From positions 1-5,085 of the forward strand of contig JAGVKR010000276.1 of the NCBI GenBank assembly GCA_020050375.1: a stretch of DNA of 5,085 nucleotides, written 5' to 3'. Positions 1 through 5,073 of this stretch are shown here, in pieces. The notes under the pieces were generated by a model that was not told where the DNA came from, ran no database searches, and worked only from the letters and a program-made list of their open reading frames with translations. The position numbers were made by a program, and so were the translations under genes. This stretch comes from Planctomycetales bacterium (GTDB taxonomy: Bacteria > Planctomycetota > Planctomycetia > Planctomycetales > Planctomycetaceae). How positions within the stretch are numbered: position 1 is the first letter of the stretch; the number at the start of each line of letters is the position of its first letter.

Positions 1-11
1 AACCACTTAGG

Positions 12-108
12 ACCACGGAATACACGAAACACACGGAATAAAGAGGGCAAACAGATCGTACTCGTCATGTTCTTGCATTTCTTCCGTGTCTTCGGTGTAT
101 TCCGTGGT
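12..108. repeat. Imperfect inverted repeat, ACCACGGAATACAC type
   Basis: The left arm (12-38) and right arm (82-108) are 27 nt each and complementary at 24 of 27 positions, separated by 43 nt. Each arm reads ACCACGGAATACAC followed by an A/C/G-rich tail ending in CACGGAA when read outward-in. I recall this motif as a common dispersed intergenic repeat in planctomycetes and some other environmental bacteria; that is memory, not a search result. It has no U-tract and no coding potential, so I do not call it a terminator. Positions 1-11 start with AACCAC, possibly another fragment of the unit. Confidence 0.75.
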
Positions 109-121
109 TAGTCCAATCGTA

Positions 122-143
122 TCTTTCGCGTCTTTCGTGGTTA
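122..143. repeat. Third, diverged copy of the same repeat unit
   Basis: Read on the minus strand this begins TAACCACGAAAGACGCGAAA, clearly related to the minus-strand reading of the right arm at 82-110 (TAACCACGGAATACACCGAA). It lies in the same orientation as that arm, 13 nt downstream, so the block has one copy in one direction and two in the other. Between it and the promoter (144-237) I see only a weak 5-bp hairpin, TCCCT/AGGGA, at 182-197 and no gene. Confidence 0.5.
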
Positions 144-237
144 AAAATTCTTCTGGTCGATCGGCATCCGATCTCTACCTGTCCCTCTGCAAAGGGAGTC
201 GTCCGCCCGCTCCGAAAAAAACCCGCTCATTCCTCGC

Positions 238-266
238 TTGACACGCACGACGCTTATTGTATTAAT
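238..266 (+). promoter_or_regulatory. Sigma70-like promoter of the gntR-ABC operon
   Basis: A perfect TTGACA box lies at 238-243. Two overlapping -10 candidates follow: TATTAA at 260-265 (16-bp spacer) and ATTAAT at 261-266 (17-bp spacer), each matching TATAAT at 4 of 6 positions. The patch from 254 to 281 is markedly AT-rich against a GC-rich background. Transcription would begin near 272-275, giving a leader of about 40 nt before the GTG at 313. The -10 sits inside the left half of the inverted repeat at 256-279, so a bound repressor would block polymerase. Confidence 0.6.
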
Positions 267-279
267 AAACTAATACAAT
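256..279. promoter_or_regulatory. Probable operator of the YtrA-type GntR repressor
   Basis: The arms ATTGTATTA (256-264) and TAATACAAT (271-279) are perfect reverse complements, 9 bp each, with a 6-nt centre. The GTATTA/TAATAC halves fit the GT...AC outline described for GntR-family operators. The site overlaps the -10 element and the expected start of transcription, immediately upstream of a gene for a regulator of the matching family. That is the usual layout for negative autoregulation. Binding is inferred from position and symmetry, not shown. Confidence 0.7.
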
Positions 280-312
280 TTGGCATCGCCTCCTCGCGAC
301 GATCTCAGGACC

Positions 313-714
313 GTGCGAATTCACATCTCCACCGCGAACGGCGTCCCGATCTACCTGCAGATCGTCAACCAGGTCAAGTATCTGGTCGCCTCGGGCCGGC
401 TCGCGCCGGGGGAAGAGTTGCCCCCCATTCGCGTCCTCGCCGAACGGTTGGTCGTCAACCCCAACACCGTGGCTCGCGCCTATCGCGAGCTCGAGCAGGC
501 GGGAGTTGTGGAGAAGCGCCGCACGGCGGGAACGTACGTCTCTGCTCAGAAATCGCCGCTGGCCCGGCGCGAGCGGGTTCGTCTGCTCACCGAGCGGATC
601 GACGCGCTCCTGGCGGAGGCCCGGCAGATGGATATCGATCTCGATGAAGTTGTCGAGCTGCTCCGGCAGCGCGAGGCCGCCATGCACCCTGCTTCCACGG
701 GAGCCGCCCCATGA
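313..714 (+). CDS. GntR-family transcriptional regulator, YtrA subfamily
   Basis: A 133-residue DNA-binding repressor that probably controls its own operon. The N-terminal part (residues 1-77) is a GntR winged helix-turn-helix: G10-V-P-I-Y-L-Q opens it, LAPGEELPPIR (30-40) leads into the HTH, NPNTVARAYRELE (49-61) is the recognition region, and KRRTAGTYV (68-76) is the wing. Only about 55 helical residues follow, too few for a FadR- or HutC-type effector domain; this short form is typical of the YtrA subfamily. I chose GTG at 313 because family members begin about nine residues before the GVPIY motif. An in-frame TTG at 280 would add 11 unrelated residues and start right on the operator. AGGA at 307-310 lies only 2 nt from the GTG, so the ribosome site is weak. 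The stop overlaps the next start (ATGA, 711-714), implying translational coupling with the ATPase. Confidence 0.93.
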   Translation: MRIHISTANGVPIYLQIVNQVKYLVASGRLAPGEELPPIRVLAERLVVNPNTVARAYRELEQAGVVEKRRTAGTYVSAQKSPLARRERVRLLTERIDALLAEARQMDIDLDEVVELLRQREAAMHPASTGAAP

Positions 715-1736
715 CTCAGGAAGTTTTCTTTCCCCTCTGTCCCAGCCCCCCGCTGATCGAAATCCGATCGTTGACGCGGCGGTTCGGCCACAAGACAGCC
801 CTCACCCACATCGACCTCGTCGTTCCCCGCGGGGGGGTTTTCGGGTTGATCGGCGGCAACGGCGCCGGCAAGACGACCCTCATCAGGCACATTCTCGGAA
901 TGCTCAAGGCCGAGACGGGTCATGTGCGCGTGTTCGGGCTCGATCCGGTCGAGAATCCGGTGAGAGTCCTGGGAAGGATCGGCTATCTCTCGGAAGACCG
1001 CGACCTACCCAACTGGATGCGGGTGCGCGAGTTGCTCCGCTACACGCAGGCCTTCTTTCCCGCGTGGGATCCCAATTACGCCGAGCAGTTGCGGGACGCC
1101 TTCGATCTCGACCCGAACGCGAAGATCAAAAACCTGTCGCGCGGGCAGCGGGCTCGGGCCGGGTTGCTGATCGCGCTGGCGCATCGACCTGAGCTGCTCG
1201 TGCTCGACGAACCTTCGTCCGGGCTCGATCCGGTCGTTCGCCGGGACATTCTGTCGGCCATCATTCGCACGATCGCCGACGAAGGGCGGACCGTCCTCTT
1301 CTCGTCGCACCTGCTCGACGAAGTCGAACGCGTCGCCGACCGGGTGGCGATGATCCACGACGGGCAGATCGTGCTGACCGGGACGATGGACGAAATCAAA
1401 GATCGCCATCGGCGGATCACGGTGCGGTTCGACTCGTTCCAGGATCGGCCGCCGCAACTCACCGGTGCACTCTCCTGTGCCGGCGCGGGAGTCGAATGGA
1501 CCTACACCTGCCACGGCGAGATCGAGCCGTTGAAATCGGGCGCTGCGGCCCTGGGAGCCTCGATCATCGAAGAGACGTCGCTCACCCTCGACGAAATCTT
1601 CGTGTCCCGGCTCCATCCGCGCGGCGGGTCGCCCAGCGTCTCGGCGCGACTCGAAGATCCCGTTCCGATTGCGGTGTCTGAGCGAGGGAGAGAGCGGCAG
1701 AGGTCAGAGGACGGAACGGCAGAAGATCGAAGGTAG
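711..1736 (+). CDS. ABC transporter ATP-binding protein (YtrB/CcmA-like)
   Basis: A 341-residue cytoplasmic ATPase that should power the permease encoded downstream. Visible motifs in order: Walker A GGNGAGKT (48-55), a Q-loop segment GYLSEDRDLP (91-100) with Glu where many families have Gln, signature LSRGQ (142-146), Walker B LLVLDEP (162-168) with catalytic E167, D-loop SGLD (170-173) and switch H200. After residue 230 comes the accessory C-terminal region usual in ABC-2 exporter ATPases, ending with the family-type SLTLDEIFV (290-298). The last 40 or so residues, from about 303, are Arg/Glu/Ser-rich and match no family feature; from about 320 they are encoded by purine-rich low-complexity DNA, so the frame appears to have run into a repeat. 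The start ATG overlaps the gntR stop. The pairing with a YtrA-type regulator suggests an envelope-related or antibiotic-responsive exporter, but the substrate cannot be read from the sequence. Confidence 0.95.
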   Translation: MTQEVFFPLCPSPPLIEIRSLTRRFGHKTALTHIDLVVPRGGVFGLIGGNGAGKTTLIRHILGMLKAETGHVRVFGLDPVENPVRVLGRIGYLSEDRDLPNWMRVRELLRYTQAFFPAWDPNYAEQLRDAFDLDPNAKIKNLSRGQRARAGLLIALAHRPELLVLDEPSSGLDPVVRRDILSAIIRTIADEGRTVLFSSHLLDEVERVADRVAMIHDGQIVLTGTMDEIKDRHRRITVRFDSFQDRPPQLTGALSCAGAGVEWTYTCHGEIEPLKSGAAALGASIIEETSLTLDEIFVSRLHPRGGSPSVSARLEDPVPIAVSERGRERQRSEDGTAEDRR

Positions 1737-1745
1737 AGGATCGAA
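1678..1745. repeat. Purine-rich low-complexity tract
   Basis: The + strand is almost entirely A and G here, with recurring AGAGG, GGCAG and GATCGAA words. GAAGATCGAA (1722-1731) recurs as GAGGATCGAA at 1736-1745, 14 nt on. The tract begins inside the ATPase reading frame, encodes its odd Arg/Glu-rich tail, and supplies the TAG stop at 1734-1736. It resembles degenerate intergenic filler rather than selected coding sequence. Confidence 0.5.
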
Positions 1746-1756
1746 TGACAGGGCTA

Positions 1757-1772
1757 CGGATGACGTCATCCG
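1757..1772. repeat. 16-bp perfect palindrome in the ATPase-permease gap
   Basis: CGGATGACGTCATCCG is its own reverse complement over all 16 bases, with no central spacer. It could be a dimeric protein-binding site, the closed tip of a cruciform, or part of a dispersed repeat together with the hairpin that starts 7 nt downstream. Nothing in the window identifies a protein for it. Confidence 0.6.
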
Positions 1773-1778
1773 GCGAGT

Positions 1779-1798
1779 CGGGAGGCGTCAGCCCCCCG
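1779..1798 (+). repeat. GC-rich hairpin, dispersed-repeat type
   Basis: CGGGAGGC and GCCCCCCG form an 8-bp stem with one A-C mismatch and a GTCA loop. I recall the GGCGTCAGCCCCC core as a frequent intergenic repeat in planctomycete genomes (memory only). No T-run follows, so it is a poor intrinsic terminator, but in the transcript it could slow polymerase or protect RNA ends between the ATPase and permease genes. Confidence 0.5.
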
Positions 1799-1845
1799 CG
1801 TGTCCCTCGCAGGCAACAACTCCCGCACAGCAATGACGTATCTGT

Positions 1846-1881
1846 CTCTTCAACTCTTAAACCCCTTAAACTCTTTAACTC
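1846..1881. repeat. Degenerate CTTAAAC tandem repeat
   Basis: Four units follow one another: CTCTTCAAC, TCTTAAAC, CCCTTAAAC and TCTTTAAC, then a partial TC. The period is 8-9 nt, and the + strand is pyrimidine-rich apart from the AA pairs. It lies 24 nt upstream of the permease ATG at 1905. Translating it in the permease frame gives LSLQLLNPLNSLTHL, which has no family counterpart, so it is most likely untranslated leader. Confidence 0.6.
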
Positions 1882-1904
1882 ATCTCCCCCCAACGAGTCC
1901 TGAC

Positions 1905-3521
1905 ATGCAATCTGTCCCCCTGGCGATGGCGTGGGAGTTTTGGCGCAAAGGCCGCTGGCAGTTTCTGCTCGCGTTGGCGGCGGTCGTGGCGCTGCCGACG
2001 TTGATTTACTCGGCCGTGCGCCTCTCGTCGATGAACCAGGTCGATCTGCGGCAGGAAGGCTTTTACAACTTTTACTTCGCCTGGCTGCTGGTCCAGGCCA
2101 TCGCGTTCGGCGCGGCGATGCTCATGTCGCAGGAAAACATTTCGCAGTTCTATGCCTGGCCCGTTTCGACATCGACGATCGTCACCTGGCGACTGATCCC
2201 CGGGATGGCAGCCTTGGCGATTCTCCATGCGGTTGTGACGATCTCGATCAACCTGATGTTCAATGTCGGTTGGCCGCTCGTCGGGCCGGCCCTGTTCCTG
2301 GCATGCATCTACCCGGTGTTTCAGGCGGCAATGTGGATCGGGGAGAAGGCGCCGGCAATTCAAATCGTTCTGGTCAGCACCGCGGCGGCCGTTGCCGGCG
2401 TCTGGTTGAGAGCGCGGCATGGGGCCTTGTCCGGCCAGCCTTCCCGGTACTGGACCGACGTGACGAACAATGAATTGCTGACGTTGCTGGGGGTCGCATG
2501 GATCGGTTGGTATGGCGCCTATGTGGGACTGCGCCGCGATCGCTGCGGCGACAATCTGCGCTGGCTGCGATTTTACGACTGGCTCGAAAGTTTTTCCCGC
2601 GCGGGTCGATTGAAGGCCGAGCCGTTTCGCTCGCCGGCGCGGGCCCAGTTCTGGTTCGAGTGGCGGCAAAAAGGGCTGCTCATGCCGGCTGTCGTGATCG
2701 TCGGTTTCGGCTCAATGTGTCTCATTCTTTTCGTGCGTCAAGTCCTGATCCAGCGGGTCAACCCCGAGGAGTTCGTCGTGGGGATCGTGCTGACGGGAGT
2801 GGTGCTGCCGATCATCGGCCTTCTCGTCGGCATGGCCCTTGGACAATCGGGGACCGGACGCGACAAGACCGTCATGGGGTCGTTTCTTGCGAGCCGGCCA
2901 ATGGAGGACGCAGCGCTGTCAGGCACGGTTCTCCGCGTGGCCGCTCTCAGCACGCTCCTTGCGTGGTCCATCTGGGCCGTCGCAGTGCTTGCGCTCAGTC
3001 TGCTTCTCCGACCGGGCAATTTGACCGGCCTGACGACCGGGCCGTCGGCGCACTTCTTTCAGAATGTTTGGCCGCAGTTGCTTGGACCGCTGCCATTGAC
3101 ATGGATTGCCGCCGCAAACGCGGCGTGTATCGTGCAAACCGGCCGCATCCGTCTGATGAGCCAGATTCTGGCCGGGCTGTTTCTTCTGCTTGTGGGCTGG
3201 CTGTTTCTGTCCGGGCCGGTCTGGCATTTGGGATCACTCTCCATTGCGGTCCCGCTGTTTGTTTTTGGAGTTGGCTCGTTCGTTGGAACAGTGGCAGCGT
3301 TCGTCAGAGCCTTGATTTGCCGCCTGATAGCGCCGCAAACCGCCTGGTTCTCGCTTCTCGCGTGGATCGTGGCGTGCCTGGCGATCGACTCGATACTGCG
3401 CGCGGCGAACAGGATTGATGCCGGGCCAATGATCTCCATCATCTGTTGCGCGCTTTTGGCACTGGCGGTCGCTCCCTTGGCGGCCGGGCCGCTCGCGATC
3501 GCCTGGAACCGGCATCGCTGA
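1905..3521 (+). CDS. ABC-2-like transporter permease, duplicated halves
   Basis: A 538-residue inner-membrane protein with roughly 12-14 hydrophobic spans, for example residues 19-40, 54-75, 97-120, 149-168, 257-280, 289-313, 340-369, 419-438, 446-472 and 507-533. It is the natural membrane partner of the ATPase upstream. Two halves look homologous: EFWRKG (11-16) matches FEWRQKG (251-257); the segment at 85-100 with WPVSTSTIV matches 331-346 with RPMEDAALS; and the stretch near 118-167, MFNVGWPLVGPA to GVWL, matches 384-433, FFQNVWPQLLGP to GWL. About 215 residues separate the first two pairs into N and C halves. I chose ATG 1905 because an upstream in-frame GTG at 1800 would only add translated repeat; ATG 1926 is a further option, and no strong ribosome site marks either. 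The gene is 168 nt from the ATPase. The substrate is unknown. Confidence 0.85.
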   Translation: MQSVPLAMAWEFWRKGRWQFLLALAAVVALPTLIYSAVRLSSMNQVDLRQEGFYNFYFAWLLVQAIAFGAAMLMSQENISQFYAWPVSTSTIVTWRLIPGMAALAILHAVVTISINLMFNVGWPLVGPALFLACIYPVFQAAMWIGEKAPAIQIVLVSTAAAVAGVWLRARHGALSGQPSRYWTDVTNNELLTLLGVAWIGWYGAYVGLRRDRCGDNLRWLRFYDWLESFSRAGRLKAEPFRSPARAQFWFEWRQKGLLMPAVVIVGFGSMCLILFVRQVLIQRVNPEEFVVGIVLTGVVLPIIGLLVGMALGQSGTGRDKTVMGSFLASRPMEDAALSGTVLRVAALSTLLAWSIWAVAVLALSLLLRPGNLTGLTTGPSAHFFQNVWPQLLGPLPLTWIAAANAACIVQTGRIRLMSQILAGLFLLLVGWLFLSGPVWHLGSLSIAVPLFVFGVGSFVGTVAAFVRALICRLIAPQTAWFSLLAWIVACLAIDSILRAANRIDAGPMISIICCALLALAVAPLAAGPLAIAWNRHR

Positions 3522-3594
3522 TTCGGTGTTATTGATACAGGCGGGATGATACCCTTGGAACGTTCCGTTTCCGCATTCGGGTCAATCTGCTGAC

Positions 3595-3600
3595 GAGGTG
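3595..3600 (+). promoter_or_regulatory. Ribosome binding site of the secreted protein gene
   Basis: GAGGTG sits 4 nt before the ATG at 3605 and supports that start, from which an excellent signal peptide is read. The 83-nt gap upstream (3522-3604) also holds a 10-bp palindrome GGAACGTTCC at 3557-3566; I see no convincing promoter or terminator there. Confidence 0.55.
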
Positions 3601-3604
3601 TCTC

Positions 3605-4522
3605 ATGCTCCGCGCTGTACCTGTTTTGGCAATTCTGATCGCCCTCTTCGTCAGCCCGGCCGGGGCGGAGGTCAAGTTCGAGCGGAAGCTGCGCGAAGGA
3701 TCCAAAGACACCTCGCATATCGAAACGACGACCAAGCAGATCCTCACGCTCGCCGGGATGGATCTCGAAACCAAATCGACGCAGTTCGTGATTGCCACGT
3801 CGCAAACCGGAATGCGCGGCGGCGACGGGGAGGTTCCGATCGTCAGCCAGATCGACAAGCTGCAGTCGGAGCTCGCTCTGCCTGGGGGAATCGCCCTGTC
3901 GTTCGATTCGGGCGCTCCTGATAAAAAGGCCGACAATGCCGGGCTCGAACCGTTGCTGCAGGTCATGCGTACAGCGGCGAAAATGAAGTGGACAACCATC
4001 TTCGACAAGGCGAACCAGATCAAGTCGGTCGAGATCGACAAGGCTCTCGCCGAATCGGTCGACGAAGCGTTCCGAAGCCAATTCGATGCTGATCGTCGCA
4101 AGAAAACGGCGATGCAGGAGCTGGCGGCCCTTCCCGAAAAGCCGGTTTCGAAGGGCGACTCGTGGACGCGCTCAGTGGAATCCGACCTGGGTGCGGGCCA
4201 GTTGTTGACGGTCGAAAACCGCTACGAATATCTGGGGACCGAGACGGTCGATGGCAAGCCGCTCGAAAAGATCGGCGTCACCGCCACCAGCGTCTCGTTC
4301 GTGCAGGACCAGAACGCCAATTCCCAGGCAAAAGTCACCAGCAGCGAGCTCAAGGTCGCCGAATCCTCCGGCGCGATATTCTTCGATCGCGACAAAGGAT
4401 CGGTCGTTCGCACGAGCAACAAGCTTCGAATTCAGGGAAGCATCAAGCTCTCCGCCAACGGCATGGAGTTTCCGGGCAAGCTGGACCTGACGATGGAGTC
4501 GAAGAACACCGTGCAGCCGTGA
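3605..4522 (+). CDS. Secreted protein of unknown function, DUF6263-like
   Basis: A 305-residue protein exported by the Sec pathway. Residues 1-21 form a signal peptide: a short basic start (MLR), a hydrophobic core (VPVLAILIALFVS) and cleavage after AGA-21, with the mature chain starting EVKF. No cysteine follows the cleavage site, so it is not a lipoprotein, and there is no later membrane span, so it should be periplasmic or extracellular. The mature part alternates short beta-like strands with a helical charged middle. A segment near residues 178-220, with LPEKPVSKGDSWTR and then YEYLGTETVDGKPLEKI, resembles planctomycete secreted proteins I remember as DUF6263; this match is from memory. 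No catalytic or metal site is visible. It lies 83 nt after the permease on the same strand, so co-transcription is possible but not shown; a link to the exporter is only suggested by position. Confidence 0.88.
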   Translation: MLRAVPVLAILIALFVSPAGAEVKFERKLREGSKDTSHIETTTKQILTLAGMDLETKSTQFVIATSQTGMRGGDGEVPIVSQIDKLQSELALPGGIALSFDSGAPDKKADNAGLEPLLQVMRTAAKMKWTTIFDKANQIKSVEIDKALAESVDEAFRSQFDADRRKKTAMQELAALPEKPVSKGDSWTRSVESDLGAGQLLTVENRYEYLGTETVDGKPLEKIGVTATSVSFVQDQNANSQAKVTSSELKVAESSGAIFFDRDKGSVVRTSNKLRIQGSIKLSANGMEFPGKLDLTMESKNTVQP

Positions 4523-4530
4523 CGCACCGG

Positions 4531-4623
4531 ATGCGAGATCCGAAGATCTTCGCGCTGCAGCTTCGACAGCCGTGGGTCGAGCTGATCCTGCGCGGCGTTA
4601 AGATGTTCGAAGTTCGGCAATAG
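4531..4623 (+). pseudogene. Truncated ASCH-domain protein remnant
   Basis: A 30-codon frame from ATG 4531 to TAG 4621 reads MRDPKIFALQL then RQPWVELILRGVKMFEVRQ. The pattern of a hydrophobic strand, RQPW, a short helix LILRG, K, then EVR is the start of ASCH/PUA-like domains, which bind RNA or nucleotides and normally run to about 110-150 residues. Everything after EVR is missing. In the same frame beyond the TAG I find no continuation, and none in the other two frames after the structured element at 4636-4888. The fragment begins 8 nt after the secreted protein stop. It is best read as a decayed gene, possibly broken by arrival of that element, whose left end starts 12 nt after the stop. A functional 30-residue peptide is less likely. 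Confidence 0.65.
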
Positions 4624-4635
4624 CCGCAGGGAATC

Positions 4636-4888
4636 GGGTGCCGGGGTCATAGCGGCAAACGGCTGACCGACGTCACAGCCGGACAATCGTCAATCGGAAC
4701 AGCGGGTTCGCGGAACGAAAAACAGAGCGTTGGCCCCGCCGTCGGTGAGAGCGCGTGCCTCGTCGTTCGTCGGCCGCCATCCCACGGGGCCACGCTCGAT
4801 GTTCCCCGCACTTCGCGCGGCAGAAATTATCAGCGCACGATCTGCCGAGAACGCGCCTCCTGAATTTCCCGCTTTGACCCCGGCACCC
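4636..4888. mobile_element. 253-nt foldback element with inverted ends, possible MITE or structured RNA
   Basis: The ends 4636-4659 and 4865-4888 are inverted repeats matching at 22 of 24 positions, with a perfect 14-nt core GGGTGCCGGGGTCA against TGACCCCGGCACCC. Inside, three further stems can form: CGGCTG/CAGCCG (4660-4665 with 4676-4681); a 13-bp stem with a single bulged T (4725-4738 with 4785-4797); and CGCG plus CGGCAGA (4814-4824) with TCTGCCG plus CGCG (4841-4855), separated by a 4-nt bulge. The whole folds as a closing stem around three hairpins. No target-site duplication is visible and no transposase is encoded, so a non-autonomous element would need help in trans. Open frames cross it on both strands (74 codons minus, 112 codons plus), but neither has a recognisable domain or a good ribosome site. 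Whether it acts as DNA or RNA is undetermined. Confidence 0.5.
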
Positions 4889-4966
4889 AACGCCGATAGG
4901 CGCGCTCGGCGCACGCCCTCGCTCCCGCTCTTTGATGTTGTGCTACCTATGAAGTGTCTAAACGAC

Positions 4967-5073
4967 GACCCCTGCCGGCTTGTCCGGCAGGTGAAGAAGA
5001 TTGTTGGGCTAGACGCAACATGCCCCGAATTCCCAAGACCCCAGCCACCTCGTGTGGCTGGTGAATGAGATTC
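4967..5073. repeat. Pair of homologous hairpins 70 nt apart, REP-like
   Basis: Unit 1 (4967-5003) has stem CCTGCCGG/CCGGCAGG around loop CTTGT; unit 2 (5037-5073) has stem CCAGCCAC/GTGGCTGG around loop CTCGT. Aligned without gaps, 27 of the first 36 positions agree, including GACCCC in front and GGTGAA and AGATT behind. The six differences in the stems fall in three base pairs, and all three remain paired. Both units therefore preserve structure rather than sequence. Outer pairing may extend each: GTCTA/TAGAC (4956-4960, 5010-5014) around unit 1 and CGAAT/ATTCG (5026-5030, 5070-5074) around unit 2. The array may continue beyond the window edge. The 82 nt between the foldback element and unit 1 (4889-4966) show nothing else I can name. 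Confidence 0.6.

Noticed and set aside
280..312. TTG start at 280 for the regulator
   Set aside because: The 11 extra residues do not fit the family N-terminus, and the codon abuts the operator, leaving almost no leader. GTG 313 fits better, although its ribosome site is weak.
1875..2669. A 264-codon minus-strand frame opposite the permease
   Set aside because: Its composition (Arg, Gln, Asp, His) mirrors the hydrophobic codons of the permease; no motif or ribosome site supports it.
3532..3560. Promoter ahead of the secreted protein gene, with TTGATA at 3532-3537
   Set aside because: No acceptable -10 box lies 16-18 nt downstream; ATGATA comes far too early.
3059..4081. A 340-codon open frame on the minus strand spanning the permease end and the secreted protein gene
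   Set aside because: It is antisense to two well-supported genes and crosses the gap between them. It is rich in Arg, Gln and Pro, as expected of GC-rich shadow frames, and shows no domain.
4541..4552. 12-bp palindrome CGAAGATCTTCG
   Set aside because: It lies within the ASCH remnant codons and has no partner site; chance is a sufficient explanation.
4690..4914. A 74-codon minus-strand frame over the foldback element
   Set aside because: Its limits do not match the element, it has no recognisable domain, and the paired structure explains the sequence better. I leave open that copies elsewhere carry a longer frame.
4956..5009. Integron attC-like site: GTCTAAAC pairing with GTTGGGC around the first hairpin
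   Set aside because: The right box fits GTTRRRY, but the left box needs an extra A to fit RYYYAAC. The second hairpin lacks both boxes, and no cassette genes or integrase are seen.
4730..5068. A 112-codon plus-strand frame running from the foldback element through both hairpins
   Set aside because: It crosses three unrelated structured units, is rich in Arg, Pro and Ala, and has no motif or Shine-Dalgarno site.
4967..5073. CRISPR array
   Set aside because: There are only two units, they agree at 27 of 36 positions rather than being near-identical, and no cas gene is present.
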